A DNA stretch of 64,000 nt from Mycobacterium sp. SVM_VP21 (lineage in GTDB: Bacteria > Actinomycetota > Actinomycetes > Mycobacteriales > Mycobacteriaceae), in contig CP101406.1 in assembly GCA_024758765.1 (NCBI GenBank), forward strand, positions 3,038,001-3,102,000. Reading direction: 5' to 3'. The translations under genes were made by a program, and so were the position numbers. Shown here in pieces: positions 1 through 8,447 of this stretch. The number at the start of each line of letters is the position of its first letter. Positions within the stretch are counted from its first letter, which is position 1. The notes beneath the pieces are model-generated. The model worked only from the letters and a program-made list of their open reading frames with translations. It was not told the origin of the DNA and searched no databases.

Positions 1-558
1 CCGCCGCCACACGTCAGCAGCGACCTCGCCGCCCGCGAGTACCCACACCCCCCGTTCGTCGCCGACCTTGATTGCCCGAGCCACCTGCTCCTCTACCGGA
101 TCCACGCTGTACCAATAGGTCTCAATCCCGTCGTCGCGGACCCCAGCCAGCGACGTGAGGCGCTTGCGCCGTTCGGTGCCAGACATGGGCGTGTGTAGTG
201 GGAAGTGGATCTCGGACATCACCTGCAGACTCATTCCCACCACCGCGGCGATGTCGAGCGGACGCAGGCGGTGGCGCGTCAACACAGCGAGGCGCTCCGC
301 TGCACGCCGGCACCGTCCGCGATCGCGGCAATCACGCCGCAGCTGAGCCCACGCATGTTCACCCGGCACGTCTGTACCGGAGTGGTACGGAGGGATGCGC
401 ATGTAGCCCTGCATACTCAAAAACAGTTTCCAGCAATGCTGTTCGAATCCGTCTCGTCCGGTCAGCCCGGGCGGGGGTTGGATGCCGAGTGTCTGGTCCA
501 CGGCGCGGGAATCTAGCGAACGCTGGACCGCCCGTCCAGGCAGAAATACGGAATACAC
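1..558 (-). CDS. Unidentified protein, chimeric leader, 3' end off window
   Basis: The frame is open without a stop from GTG at 558 to the left edge (186 codons seen), so the C-terminus is missing. The first ~45 residues match the N-terminus of the MarR protein encoded at 737-1210: both have a SRAVD block, a GIQ-x-PPG/SPG block and WKL-x-LS. After that the two proteins diverge completely. The unique part is basic (LRRDCRDRGRCRRAAERL) and later contains a GGEVAADVW stretch that vaguely recalls winged-helix/AbiEi-type proteins; I do not assign it. A natural start for the unique part could be ATG at 414 or 402 (MRIPPYHSGTD), in which case the MarR-like leader was fused upstream by a duplication. 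GTG 558 is preferred because it sits at the same place relative to its palindrome as GTG 1210 does. Function unknown. Confidence 0.6.
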   Translation of the reverse strand, partial: MYSVFLPGRAVQRSLDSRAVDQTLGIQPPPGLTGRDGFEQHCWKLFLSMQGYMRIPPYHSGTDVPGEHAWAQLRRDCRDRGRCRRAAERLAVLTRHRLRPLDIAAVVGMSLQVMSEIHFPLHTPMSGTERRKRLTSLAGVRDDGIETYWYSVDPVEEQVARAIKVGDERGVWVLAGGEVAADVWRR

Positions 559-715
559 AGCTTGTCGCGCGAATAGGTTCGAGCGCCTTCGCTGTTCGGC
601 AACGCGCCGCACGATCAGATTTCGCTGGTCAACGAGACATTCTGGCCTGTGACAGCAACTCTTCCTTTTGAACCATTTGGTTCAAAAGGAAACCGTCAGA
701 CTCTCCGGAGCCAGG
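455..715. repeat. Diverged direct repeat, copy 1 (leader plus N-terminus)
   Basis: This stretch aligns end to end with about 1105-1365. Shared landmarks in the same order are gtccacggcgcggga, the agctNgtcgcgNgaata block, ggcctgNNacag, the TTTGAACCA palindrome and the GAAACCNNCAGACTC tail. Identity looks like roughly two thirds by eye. It covers the 5' coding part, untranslated leader and operator of the gene ending at the left edge. Confidence 0.65.
662..691. promoter_or_regulatory. Perfect 30-bp palindrome, MarR-type operator candidate
   Basis: Arms TTCCTTTTGAACCA (662-675) and TGGTTCAAAAGGAA (678-691) are perfectly complementary around a TT centre. The palindrome lies 104-133 bp upstream of the GTG at 558 and just beyond the 3' end of the marR gene, on the promoter side of the leftmost gene. 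The size and symmetry fit a dimeric winged-helix repressor of the MarR type, and a MarR gene is next to it, so it is inferred to be a binding site for that protein. Confidence 0.6.
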
Positions 716-736
716 TACCTCCTACGCCCGGACAAG

Positions 737-1210
737 TCACCCCTCCGCGCCTGTCACCCGGTCGATATGCGCGTGGCTCTCCAGCACCGCGTGAAGACGT
801 GCGTAGCCCTCGCTGGTCATCCGGGGCAGCACGCCCCGCCGGTCACGCCCGCACGGACTCCGGGTGACCAGACCCCGCTCCTCCAACCGGCGGACCTGGC
901 CGGCCAACGCACCCGGCGACACCCCCAGCGTCTGAGCCAACACGCAGATGCGATGTGCCCGCCGATCCGGGACACTGAGCAGCTCCAGCAGCAGGACGTC
1001 GCGAAGGGTGACTCCGTGTGCGCCACGCAGGCGCACGTCTAGCGCCGCCATCAGATTGACCGGGCCGCTCAGCAACAGCTTCCAGAAACGTCGCTCGACG
1101 CCGTTCGACCCAGGTGGCCCCGGCGAGGACTGGATCCCACGTATCTCGTCCACGGCGCGGGACGCTAGCGAAAGGCAGATCTGCCGCACAGCCAGAAATG
1201 CTTCTTCCAC
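737..1210 (-). CDS. MarR family transcriptional regulator
   Basis: This 157-residue protein has a MarR fold: a helical start (FWKLLLSGPVNLMAALDVRL), the RGAHGVTLRDVLLLELLS helix, a recognition region SPGALAGQVRRLEERGLV and the wing CGRDRRGVLPRMTSEGYARL. Such proteins bind palindromic operators as dimers and often respond to phenolic or oxidative ligands. GTG at 1210 is the only plausible start, because a TGA lies 13 codons upstream in frame. A near-palindrome at 1317-1338 lies about 107 bp upstream, and a perfect version stands before the next gene, so autoregulation and control of the downstream neighbour are likely. The N-terminal ~45 residues are duplicated in that neighbour. Confidence 0.8.
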   Translation of the reverse strand: MEEAFLAVRQICLSLASRAVDEIRGIQSSPGPPGSNGVERRFWKLLLSGPVNLMAALDVRLRGAHGVTLRDVLLLELLSVPDRRAHRICVLAQTLGVSPGALAGQVRRLEERGLVTRSPCGRDRRGVLPRMTSEGYARLHAVLESHAHIDRVTGAEG

Positions 1211-1365
1211 AGCTAGTCGCGTGAATACGTTCCGACGCCAAGGCGTTCAGCAACGCAGCGTCCGACCACAACTCGCAGTTCAGCGAGATATCGTGGCCTG
1301 CAACAGAAAACGGTGACTTTGAACCACTTGATTCAAAGCGAAACCACCAGACTCGCCGAAGCGGC
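1105..1365. repeat. Diverged direct repeat, copy 2 (marR leader)
   Basis: This is the partner of the block at about 455-715. It contains the promoter region, operator and first codons of the MarR gene. The distance from the start codon to the far end of the palindrome is conserved (about 129 bp in both copies), which argues for duplication of a whole regulatory leader and not chance similarity. Confidence 0.65.
1317..1338. promoter_or_regulatory. Imperfect palindrome upstream of marR
   Basis: Arms CTTTGAACCA and TGATTCAAAG around CT differ from perfect symmetry by one base. The core is the same as the palindrome at 662-691. The position upstream of the MarR start suggests an autoregulatory site with weaker symmetry than its copy. 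Confidence 0.55.
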
Positions 1366-1373
1366 AAGCAAGA

Positions 1374-1919
1374 TCAGGAGTTCGTCGCGAGCGTCAGCTC
1401 CATCAGTTTCAAGGCCTGCTCGCATGCGTCGATCCCGGGTGCCTGCGGGTTGACCCACCAACCGACCACACCGGCGGCGTCGCTGGCGACCCCACAGGAG
1501 CCGTTCGGGTCGGCCGGACGCATCACGATCGAGGGCACGCCCACGATGGTCTTGGTCTCGATCTGATACTTCAGGAACTCAGCGACCTTGCGTTCGTTGT
1601 CCAGGCTGCCCTGCTCGAACCAGAACCGGGTGATGTCGATCAGCCCGGCCGGGTTGGCCGCCTGCCAGCGGCAGATGGCGCCGACGAAGGTGCTCTGGAT
1701 GTCGAGCGGGTCGGCCCCCACCGTCTTGGCCAAGATGTCGGTGGTCAGCACCTCGCACTCCTTGAGCAGGTTCGGGTACTGCCGCTCGGAGTTGTTGTTG
1801 CGCTTGGTGTCGCCCGCGCCGGCCTTGACGGCGGTGCCGCCCACCTCACGGGAGCAACCCGTCAAGCTGGTCACCACTGCCAACACCGCGACCGCCCCGG
1901 CCAGGACCCGCCGGCTCAT
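1374..1919 (-). CDS. lprC: Lipoprotein LprC (DUF3558 family)
   Basis: This 181-residue protein begins with a lipoprotein signal (MSRRVLAGAV...TSLTGC) whose lipobox cysteine is residue 22, so it should be lipidated and held on the outer face of the membrane. The mature part has the DUF3558 layout with spaced cysteines (KECEVL, AICRW, GSCGVA, DACEQA). ATG 1919 is chosen because it places the signal peptide at the N-terminus and overlaps the upstream lprB stop by four bases (ATGA), showing translational coupling. Length and partner match M. tuberculosis Rv1275. The precise role of the family is not established. Confidence 0.85.
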   Translation of the reverse strand: MSRRVLAGAVAVLAVVTSLTGCSREVGGTAVKAGAGDTKRNNNSERQYPNLLKECEVLTTDILAKTVGADPLDIQSTFVGAICRWQAANPAGLIDITRFWFEQGSLDNERKVAEFLKYQIETKTIVGVPSIVMRPADPNGSCGVASDAAGVVGWWVNPQAPGIDACEQALKLMELTLATNS

Positions 1920-2476
1920 TTCGAGTTCGCAATCGACTGGCGGGTCAGCTCTTTGGCGACGTCGCACGGATCCGGGAACGGCTTCTGAGCGAAGCTCACC
2001 GACCACTCGATGAAGTCATCTTTGAATTGGATGCCGACCTCACACAGGTTGTCGCCCATCGTCGGGGCGGTGCCGATCGCGATGAAACCGCTGTGGCCGT
2101 CGATGTTGATGTCCTCCACGGAAGTCCGCGACACCTCTTCGGTCTTGCGCTCGCGGCCGATGGGGCTCCCCCGATACCAGGAGAAGGAGAAGTGCGGGCC
2201 CATGATCCCGCCGCGCAGCAGCCACTGGCAGCCCACCGAGTTCTGGGCGGTGCCGACCACCCCCGCCACCCTGGTCAGGTTCGCGATCGTCTCGTCACTG
2301 ATGCCACCGCACTGCGGGAACGACGGACCATGATTGCTCTGCTCGGCCGTCGGCGACGCAGACTGGCCGCCGCCCTGGGCTTCAGGCGAGTCGGAGTCAG
2401 AACATCCGCCGACCATCGGAATCAGGGCAGCGGCCGCCAGGGCCGGGACCGTCAGTTTGAGCCGCACACGATGCAC
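1916..2476 (-). CDS. lprB: Lipoprotein LprB (DUF3558 family)
   Basis: This 186-residue lipoprotein has a basic start (VHRVRLKL), a hydrophobic core and the lipobox MVGGC with Cys25. The mature domain has cysteine pairs (FPQCGG, VGCQWL, LCEVG, PCDVA) like LprC and belongs to DUF3558; the two probably act together at the cell envelope. GTG 2476 is chosen from the signal peptide, with GTG 2467 as an alternative. It matches Rv1274 in size and pairing. Its promoter must lie in the 111 bp it shares with the divergent ABC exporter gene at 2588. Confidence 0.85.
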   Translation of the reverse strand: MHRVRLKLTVPALAAAALIPMVGGCSDSDSPEAQGGGQSASPTAEQSNHGPSFPQCGGISDETIANLTRVAGVVGTAQNSVGCQWLLRGGIMGPHFSFSWYRGSPIGRERKTEEVSRTSVEDINIDGHSGFIAIGTAPTMGDNLCEVGIQFKDDFIEWSVSFAQKPFPDPCDVAKELTRQSIANSK

Positions 2477-2587
2477 TGTAGCGGCACCGCCGCCCGTCAA
2501 CCACGACACAGCGGTGACCAGTCGGTTTGTGTCGCCGCATAGCGCCACAGCAACGCCGCCGCAGCACGGGTATGCGACAGTAGCCCC

Positions 2588-4336
2588 ATGCTTCTGGCGC
2601 TGCTGCGCTGCTACCTCAGGCCCTACCGCTGGCCGGTCGCTGCGGTGATGGCCCTGCAACTGATCAGCACGCTGGCTTCGCTGTACCTGCCGACCGTCAA
2701 CGCCACGATCATCGACGACGGCGTGGTCCGCGGTGACACCGCGATCATCATTCGGCTCGGTGCGGTGATGCTCGGCGTCACCGGCCTGCAGATGCTGTGC
2801 GCCATCGCCGCGGTCTACTTCGGCGCGCGTACCGGAACGGGCTTCGGGCGCGATCTGCGCCGGGCGGTGTTCGCCCAGGTGATCCGATTCTCCGAACGCG
2901 AAACCACCCGGTTCGGGGCGCCAACCCTGTTGACCCGCACCACCAACGACGTCCGCCAGATCCAGCTGGTGGTGCAGCTGGGCGCCAGCACGCTGGTCAC
3001 CGCGCCGATCATGTGCATCGGTGGGGTGCTGATGGCGGTGCACCAGGACGCGGGACTGGCCTGGCTGCTGGCCGTCAGCGTGCCGTTGCTGGCGCTGGCC
3101 AACTACCTGATCGTGTCGCGCATGCTGCCCCTGTTCCGCCGCATGCAGATGCTGATCGACAACATCAACCGGGTGCTGCGCGACCAGCTCACCGGCATCC
3201 GGGTGATCCGCGCCTTCGCCCGCGAGCCGTTCGAGAAAGACCGGTTCGCCCAGGCCAACACGGCCCTGTCGGACGCCTCACTGACCGTCGGGAACCTGCA
3301 GGTCCTGATGCTGCCGACCACCACGCTGATCATCAACGCCTCCAGCGTCGCGCTGATCTGGTTCGGCGCGCTGCGCATCGATGCCGGACAGATGCAGATC
3401 GGGTCGCTGATCGCGTTCCTCTCCTACTTCATGCAAATCCTGATGGCCGTGCTGATGGCCACCATGGTGCTGGCGATCCTGCCGCGCGCCGCGGTCTGCG
3501 CCGAACGGATCACCGCGGTGCTGTCCACCGAACCGACCATCGGGCCCCCGGCCCAGCCGGTGTCACCGTCGTCGCGCACCGGCGAGATCCGGCTTGATGG
3601 TGTCGGCTTCCGCTACCCCGGTGCCGACCGCTCGGTGCTGTCCGGCGTGTCCTTGACCGCGCTGCCCGGCACCACCACCGCGGTGGTCGGCTCCACCGGA
3701 TCAGGCAAGACCACCCTGGTGTCGCTGATCTGCCGGTTGCGCGACGCGACCGACGGGGCGGTGCTCATCGACGGAGTGGACGTACGCGACCGCGACCCCG
3801 AGGAGCTGTGGTCGGGCCTCGGGCTGGTGCCCCAGCGCGGCTATCTGTTCTCCGGCACCGTCGCCGACAACCTGCGCTACGGCGCCCCGGCGGGGGCAAC
3901 CGTCAGCGACGAGCAGATGTGGGCGGCACTGCGGGTGGCCGCCGCCGACGACTTCGTGGCGGCCCACCCCGATGGGCTGGCGATGCCGGTGGCCCAGGGC
4001 GGGATCAACCTGTCCGGCGGACAGCGGCAACGGCTGGCGATCGCCCGGGCGGTAATCCGGAGGCCCGCGATCTATCTGTTCGACGACGCGTTCTCCGCCC
4101 TGGACACCGGCACCGACGCCCGGGTGCGTGCCGCCCTGCGCGAGGTGGCAGCCGAGGCGACAGTGATCATCGTGGCGCAGCGAATCTCGACCGTCACCCA
4201 GGCCGATCAGGTGATCGTCCTCGACGACGGCAGGGTGGTCGGCACCGGAACCCACCAGCAGCTGCTGGCCGACTGCCCCACCTATGCCGAGTTCGCCGAA
4301 TCCCAGTCGGTGACTGCCGGGGTCGGTGGCCAGTGA
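2588..4336 (+). CDS. ABC exporter subunit, Rv1273c-like
   Basis: This 582-residue half-transporter has an N-terminal six-helix membrane domain (about 1-310) followed by an ATPase domain. The ATPase has Walker A (GSTGSGKTT), signature LSGGQRQR and Walker [13 protein letters not shown]. The residue after Walker B is Asp instead of the catalytic Glu, so this subunit contributes the degenerate catalytic site. Its GTGA overlap with the following gene and the complementary defect there indicate an obligate heterodimer, as in Rv1273c-Rv1272c. The substrate is unknown; the family exports lipids and drugs. Confidence 0.9.
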   Translation: MLLALLRCYLRPYRWPVAAVMALQLISTLASLYLPTVNATIIDDGVVRGDTAIIIRLGAVMLGVTGLQMLCAIAAVYFGARTGTGFGRDLRRAVFAQVIRFSERETTRFGAPTLLTRTTNDVRQIQLVVQLGASTLVTAPIMCIGGVLMAVHQDAGLAWLLAVSVPLLALANYLIVSRMLPLFRRMQMLIDNINRVLRDQLTGIRVIRAFAREPFEKDRFAQANTALSDASLTVGNLQVLMLPTTTLIINASSVALIWFGALRIDAGQMQIGSLIAFLSYFMQILMAVLMATMVLAILPRAAVCAERITAVLSTEPTIGPPAQPVSPSSRTGEIRLDGVGFRYPGADRSVLSGVSLTALPGTTTAVVGSTGSGKTTLVSLICRLRDATDGAVLIDGVDVRDRDPEELWSGLGLVPQRGYLFSGTVADNLRYGAPAGATVSDEQMWAALRVAAADDFVAAHPDGLAMPVAQGGINLSGGQRQRLAIARAVIRRPAIYLFDDAFSALDTGTDARVRAALREVAAEATVIIVAQRISTVTQADQVIVLDDGRVVGTGTHQQLLADCPTYAEFAESQSVTAGVGGQ

Positions 4337-6219
4337 CCGCACCCGTGGCGGCGCCGACGGTACGGGCCGCGCACTTCTGGCCGACCGCGCTGCGCCTGGC
4401 CCGCCAGATGGGACCGCAGCGCCGGCTGGTCGCAGCGGTCATCAGCCTGTCGCTGGGCGGTATCGCGCTCGGTGTGGCCGGACCGCGAATTCTCGGTCAT
4501 GCCACCGATCTGGTGTTCAACGGCATCATCGGCCGCGGCCTGCCGGCGGGCATCACCAAGCAGCAGGCCCTCGAGGACGCCCGCGCCGCCGGCCGGGGCA
4601 CCTACGCCGAGATGCTGTCGCGCATGGACGTGGTACCGGGCACGGGTATCGACTTCGCCGCGGTGGCGCGCACACTGGCGCTGGCGATGGGCCTGTATCT
4701 GGTTGCGGCGCTGATGGTCTGGACGCAGGCACGGTTGCTCAACGTGATCCTGCAGCGCACCATGCGGGCGCTGCGCCGCGACGTCGAAGACAAGCTGCAC
4801 CGGCTGCCGCTGCGGTACTTCGACACTCAGCGGCGCGGGGAACTCTTGAGCCGGGTCACCAACGATGTCGACAACACCGCGACATCGGTGTCGATGACGG
4901 TCAGTCACCTGTTCTCCTCGGTGCTGACCGTGCTGGTGGTGCTGGCCATGATGCTGTCCATCTCGCCGCTGCTGGCCCTGATCACCGTGGCCGGTGTCCC
5001 GGTCACACTGCTGGCAGTACGGTCGATCACCCAGCGCTCCCAGCGATTGTTTGCCGCGCAGTGGGCGGCCACCGGGCAGCTGGGCGCCCATCTGGAGGAG
5101 ACCTACAGCGGCTTCACCCTGGTGCGCACCTTCGGCCACCGCGACTGGGCACAACAACGGTTCGACGACTGCAACGACAAGTTGTATCGGGCCGGGTTCG
5201 GCGCGCAATTCTTCTCCGGTCTGATCGGGCCGGCGACCGGGCTGATCGCCAACCTCGGCTACGTCGCGGTCGCGGTGGTCGGCGGAATCCAGGTGGCCAC
5301 CGGACAGATCACGCTGGGCAGCGTCCAGGCATTCATCGCCTACGTCCGCCAGTTCAACCAGCCGCTGGGCAATCTGGCCTCGATGTTCAACGCCCTGCAG
5401 TCCGGTGCCGCGAGCGCCGAACGGGTGTTTGCCTTCCTCGACGAACCCGAAGAACCCCCGGCTCCGTCGACGCCGCTGTGGGGCGACCTTGCCGGCCCGC
5501 GCGGCCGGGTCGAGTTCCGCGAGGTCAGCTTCGGCTACCGGCCCGGCGCGCCGGTGATCGAGGACCTGTCACTGAGCGTGGCAGCGGGCAGCACGGTGGC
5601 CATCGTCGGCCCAACCGGGGCCGGCAAGACCACCCTGGTCAACCTGCTGATGCGGTTCTACGACGTGGACCGCGGACAGATCCTGATCGACGGCACCGAC
5701 ATCACAGCCGTAGACCGCGGCGCACTGCGTTCGTCAATTGGCACGGTGCTGCAGGACACCTGGCTGTTCACCGGAACGATCGCCGAGAACATCGGCTACG
5801 GCCGGCCCGGCGCCACCGAGGACGAGATCATTGAGGCGGCCCGCGCCGCGCATGTCGACCCCTTCGTGCGGACCTTGCCGGACGGCTATGACACCCGGGT
5901 CAACGACGACGGCGGGGCCATCAGCGCCGGCGAGAAACAGCTGATCACCATCGCCCGGGCATTCCTGGCCCAGCCGCAACTACTGATCCTCGACGAGGCC
6001 ACCAGTTCAGTGGACACCCGCACCGAACTGCTGATCCAGCGGGCCATGCGGGAGCTGCGCCGGGGACGCACCAGTTTCATTATCGCCCACCGGCTTTCGA
6101 CGATCCGCGACGCGGACCTGATCCTGGTGATGCAGGCCGGCCGGATCGTCGAGCAAGGCACCCATGTTGAACTGCTGGCCCGCCGCGGGGCCTACTGGGC
6201 CATGGCCGAGGGCAGCTGA
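4333..6219 (+). CDS. ABC exporter subunit, Rv1272c-like
   Basis: This 628-residue partner half-transporter starts at GTG 4333, which overlaps the previous stop by four bases. It has an N-terminal membrane domain with a long loop after the first helix pair, then an ATPase with Walker [10 protein letters not shown] and an intact Walker B/catalytic Glu ([12 protein letters not shown]). The signature is ISAGEKQ instead of LSGGQ. The heterodimer therefore has one consensus site (Walker A and Glu from this chain, LSGGQ from the partner) and one degenerate site. The protein is a membrane exporter; its substrate cannot be read from sequence. Confidence 0.9.
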   Translation: MTAPVAAPTVRAAHFWPTALRLARQMGPQRRLVAAVISLSLGGIALGVAGPRILGHATDLVFNGIIGRGLPAGITKQQALEDARAAGRGTYAEMLSRMDVVPGTGIDFAAVARTLALAMGLYLVAALMVWTQARLLNVILQRTMRALRRDVEDKLHRLPLRYFDTQRRGELLSRVTNDVDNTATSVSMTVSHLFSSVLTVLVVLAMMLSISPLLALITVAGVPVTLLAVRSITQRSQRLFAAQWAATGQLGAHLEETYSGFTLVRTFGHRDWAQQRFDDCNDKLYRAGFGAQFFSGLIGPATGLIANLGYVAVAVVGGIQVATGQITLGSVQAFIAYVRQFNQPLGNLASMFNALQSGAASAERVFAFLDEPEEPPAPSTPLWGDLAGPRGRVEFREVSFGYRPGAPVIEDLSLSVAAGSTVAIVGPTGAGKTTLVNLLMRFYDVDRGQILIDGTDITAVDRGALRSSIGTVLQDTWLFTGTIAENIGYGRPGATEDEIIEAARAAHVDPFVRTLPDGYDTRVNDDGGAISAGEKQLITIARAFLAQPQLLILDEATSSVDTRTELLIQRAMRELRRGRTSFIIAHRLSTIRDADLILVMQAGRIVEQGTHVELLARRGAYWAMAEGS

Positions 6220-6416
6220 ATTCGGCCGAAATCAACCATTGCCCAGCGCTGGCCAGCGGCGTAAATTCGACTGCGAAGCAGGCCCGGACATGACCGATCC
6301 GAAGAGCTGGACCAATGGGTGAAAGCCAGCCGCGCAGGAAGTGTAGACGCTCCCAGTTTGTCAGCCGGGCCTGCCCTAATTTTCCGCTGGCGGCCAAATC
6401 CAGAACCATGTGAAGA

Positions 6417-6587
6417 GTTGCCCGGCTTTGCGCGACAAATGGCAACGGGAGTCGTTCCACGGCACCGCGGCTCCTTCTACGGCACCGCGGCTCGTTCTAC
6501 GGCACCGCGGCTCGTTCCGCGGCACCGCGGCTCGTTCCGCGGCATGGGGGCTCGCGCACCGGCGGTTGTCGCTCAAAGCCGGGCAAC
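6417..6587. repeat. Inverted repeat bounding tandem repeats
   Basis: The left arm GTTGCCCGGCTTTGCGCGAC (6417-6436) and the complement of the right arm (6568-6587) agree at 19 of 20 positions, and similarity extends a few bases outward. The enclosed 131 bp hold the 20-bp tandem array. The layout resembles a small non-autonomous mobile element or a large cruciform; no target-site duplication was recognised. Confidence 0.55.
6451..6556. repeat. 20-bp tandem repeat, four full units
   Basis: Full units begin at 6461, 6481, 6501 and 6521 with consensus GGCACCGCGGCTCGTTCTAC or ...TTCCGC. A half unit precedes them (6451-6460) and a decayed unit follows (6541 on). Each unit has the palindrome CCGCGG. 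Units differ by only one to three bases, so the array is recent and could vary in copy number. Confidence 0.8.
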
Positions 6588-6679
6588 TCTCCTAATGCCC
6601 CGGGCCGCCACTGCGCTCGGCGTCAACGTTCGCGCCCGGTTATGTACAAATAGAGCACCCCAGCTTGTACTATTTCGTC

Positions 6680-6943
6680 ATGGACGTCTCGGTGAGTACG
6701 TTGCGGGCCGAGCTGGCGGACTGGATCGAACGAGTTCGCGCCGGCGAGGAAGTCGTCGTCACTGATCGGGGAACGCCGGTAGTTCGCCTGGTGCCGGTAG
6801 ACACCGCACCGTTGCTGGAGCAATTGACCCGACAAGGCATCCTGAGCCGACCGCGTGCGGCTTCCCGTCCTAGCGCCAGCCGGGCACCACGGGTGCATGC
6901 TCGAGGGTCGGTGTCGGATTTGGTGACTGAGCAACGTCGCTGA
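6680..6943 (+). CDS. VapB-type antitoxin (Phd/YefM family)
   Basis: This 87-residue protein has the Phd/YefM start: VSVSTLRAELADWIERVRAGEEV, then VVTDRGTPVVRLVP, a ribbon-helix DNA-binding and dimer unit. The basic, Ser/Arg-rich tail is the usual toxin-neutralising segment. ATG 6680 is preferred over an upstream TTG at 6665. The gene ends three bases before the PIN toxin gene. An AAATAG/CTATTT inverted repeat lies immediately upstream (about 6648-6676) and may be the operon's autoregulatory site. Confidence 0.85.
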   Translation: MDVSVSTLRAELADWIERVRAGEEVVVTDRGTPVVRLVPVDTAPLLEQLTRQGILSRPRAASRPSASRAPRVHARGSVSDLVTEQRR

Positions 6944-6946
6944 CCC

Positions 6947-7366
6947 ATGGCGATCGTGTACTTCGACAGCAGCGCTTTCGTCAAACTCCTGATCGATGAG
7001 GAGGGCAGCGATGTCGCGGCAGCGCTATGGGACGGCTGCGATGCCGCGGTCTCATCCCGTTTGGCATATCCCGAGGTGCTCGCGGCACTGGCGGCCGCCG
7101 GCCGTGCGCGTCGCTTAGGCGCCGACGAGCAACTCCAAGCCCAGTCGATGTGGGAAGAGTTTTGGGCAGCCACCCGGGCGGTGGAGCTGACCGAGGACAT
7201 TGCCCACCAAGCCGGCGATTTGGCCGCGACGCATGCGCTGCGTGGCGCCGACGCGGTCCACCTTGCCAGTGTTCTCGCTATCGACGGTGCCGTGTTCGCC
7301 GTATGGGACCAGCGGCTACGCGCTGCCGGCCGAGAGACCGCCGCAAGGCTGGCGCCGAGTCAATAG
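6947..7366 (+). CDS. VapC toxin, PIN-domain ribonuclease
   Basis: This 139-residue PIN-domain protein carries the four acidic metal ligands: Asp7 (YFDSSAFVK), Glu43 (YPEVLAAL), Asp102 (GADAVHLA) and Asp121 (VWDQRL). VapC toxins are Mg-dependent RNases that cleave tRNA or rRNA when not held by VapB. The gene follows its antitoxin with a three-base spacer, consistent with a translationally linked operon. All ligands are present, so the toxin is predicted to be active. Its RNA target is unknown. The locus is not at this position in H37Rv, which fits an acquired module. Confidence 0.88.
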   Translation: MAIVYFDSSAFVKLLIDEEGSDVAAALWDGCDAAVSSRLAYPEVLAALAAAGRARRLGADEQLQAQSMWEEFWAATRAVELTEDIAHQAGDLAATHALRGADAVHLASVLAIDGAVFAVWDQRLRAAGRETAARLAPSQ

Positions 7367-7371
7367 CCCCG

Positions 7372-8349
7372 TCAGAGCTTTAAATGCAGCACATCGGCCA
7401 GCGGCCGCCGCGGAGTCGGCACCGGCGGCTTCTCCAGCGCCGGCGCGCCACCGACGCGCACCAGCACCTGCGGCAGTCCGTCGCCGCCGACCAGTCCGGC
7501 GAGCAGCGCCCGGCCTGCGGGCACCTCGGTCAAATGCGTTACCGGACAGGTCGCCAAACCCGCCATCGTGCATTCCAGCAGCACCGTCGAGAGCGCCTCG
7601 CCGCAGGCCAGTGCATCGCCCGGCTCGTCGCTGGCGGTCGACAACAGCACGATCTTCGAATGATCGTCGCCGACCTCGACGCGTCGCTCCCGGTTGTGGG
7701 TGACCGGGAAGGTCCGCCCGATGTCCACCCGGTCGCTTTCGGCCGCCGAGACCAGCGCACTCTCCGGAATCCCGTCGGTAACCTCGAATGGCGCTGTCCA
7801 CCAGCCGAGTTCAGCGTGATACGACGAGTCGTAGAGACGCAGCGCCTCGGTGAGCTGAGAGGCCTCGGCAAGCTTGGAGCGCAGCTCGTCGGCGAGCACG
7901 CTCAGCCGCACCGGGCCGGTCACCGAGTCGTACAGCACCGTGGCGAAAGGCTCCCAATTGCTCGGCGCCATGAACGGCAGTCGATCGGTGTGCCGCGACA
8001 GGATCGCGCCGGCGCGAAAGCGGTCCAGATTCGTGACTCGTTCTGCGGCCGTGAAACCGATCGAGGCCAGGTGCTCGGGCTGCGCGGCATCCGGGAAGCG
8101 CTCGACCTCGGCGGTCCAGCCGGCCGCGGCCATCGCGACCCGCAGGTGATCCAGCACGGCGCCGCAACTGATCAACGCTTCCCGCGCCGACTGGTCGCCG
8201 TGCACGGCGCGAGTCGGATCCAGATACAGGTCCAGCCGGCCCCCTTCGGCCACCCATCGCCATGGCTGGCTGTTGTGCAGCGACGGCGCCCGGCAAGCCA
8301 GCTGCACCGCCTCGGTGAGGACCTCGTAATCCACGGTCGTGTCCAGCAT
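7372..8349 (-). CDS. Acg-like nitroreductase family protein
   Basis: This 325-residue protein resembles the Acg/Rv3131/Rv3127 group of FMN-type nitroreductases. Supporting parts are the start EAVQLACRAPSLHNSQPWRW, LYLDPTRAVHGDQSAREALISCGA, ILSRHTDRLPF and the late block ALACGEALSTVLLECTMAGLATCPVTHLTE. In M. tuberculosis these genes belong to the DosR dormancy regulon; several members bind FMN poorly and their reaction is unsettled. A candidate DosR box lies 56-75 bp upstream of the ATG. The gene converges on vapC with a five-base gap. Confidence 0.85.
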   Translation of the reverse strand: MLDTTVDYEVLTEAVQLACRAPSLHNSQPWRWVAEGGRLDLYLDPTRAVHGDQSAREALISCGAVLDHLRVAMAAAGWTAEVERFPDAAQPEHLASIGFTAAERVTNLDRFRAGAILSRHTDRLPFMAPSNWEPFATVLYDSVTGPVRLSVLADELRSKLAEASQLTEALRLYDSSYHAELGWWTAPFEVTDGIPESALVSAAESDRVDIGRTFPVTHNRERRVEVGDDHSKIVLLSTASDEPGDALACGEALSTVLLECTMAGLATCPVTHLTEVPAGRALLAGLVGGDGLPQVLVRVGGAPALEKPPVPTPRRPLADVLHLKL

Positions 8350-8404
8350 CAGCCACCTCCAACGGGTCTGTCGCCTTCAGGTTCCCAGCCGGCTCCCAGA
8401 CGCA

Positions 8405-8424
8405 ACAGGGGCCGTTGGTCACCG
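8405..8424 (-). promoter_or_regulatory. Possible DosR box
   Basis: On the minus strand the core GTGACCAACGGCCCC agrees at 10 of 15 positions with the symmetric DosR consensus core GGGACTAAAGTCCCG. It lies 56-75 bp before the start of the Acg-like gene, a usual distance. The family link to the DosR regulon makes it plausible; the match alone is weak. Confidence 0.35.
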
Positions 8425-8447
8425 GCCGGTCGGCGTTGGACCCCGCG

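Larger units (their letters stand above)
6220..6679. other. 460-bp non-coding stretch with repeat element
   Basis: I see no credible gene here. Open frames across it have no family features and codon positions do not show the GC bias of neighbouring genes. The stretch holds an inverted repeat (6417-6436 with 6568-6587) enclosing 20-bp tandem repeats, then the presumed promoter of vapBC. The ABC exporter operon ends at its left side. Confidence 0.6.

Noticed and set aside
6461..6540. CRISPR array
   Set aside because: The 20-bp units are directly adjacent with no spacers, and no cas gene is in the window.
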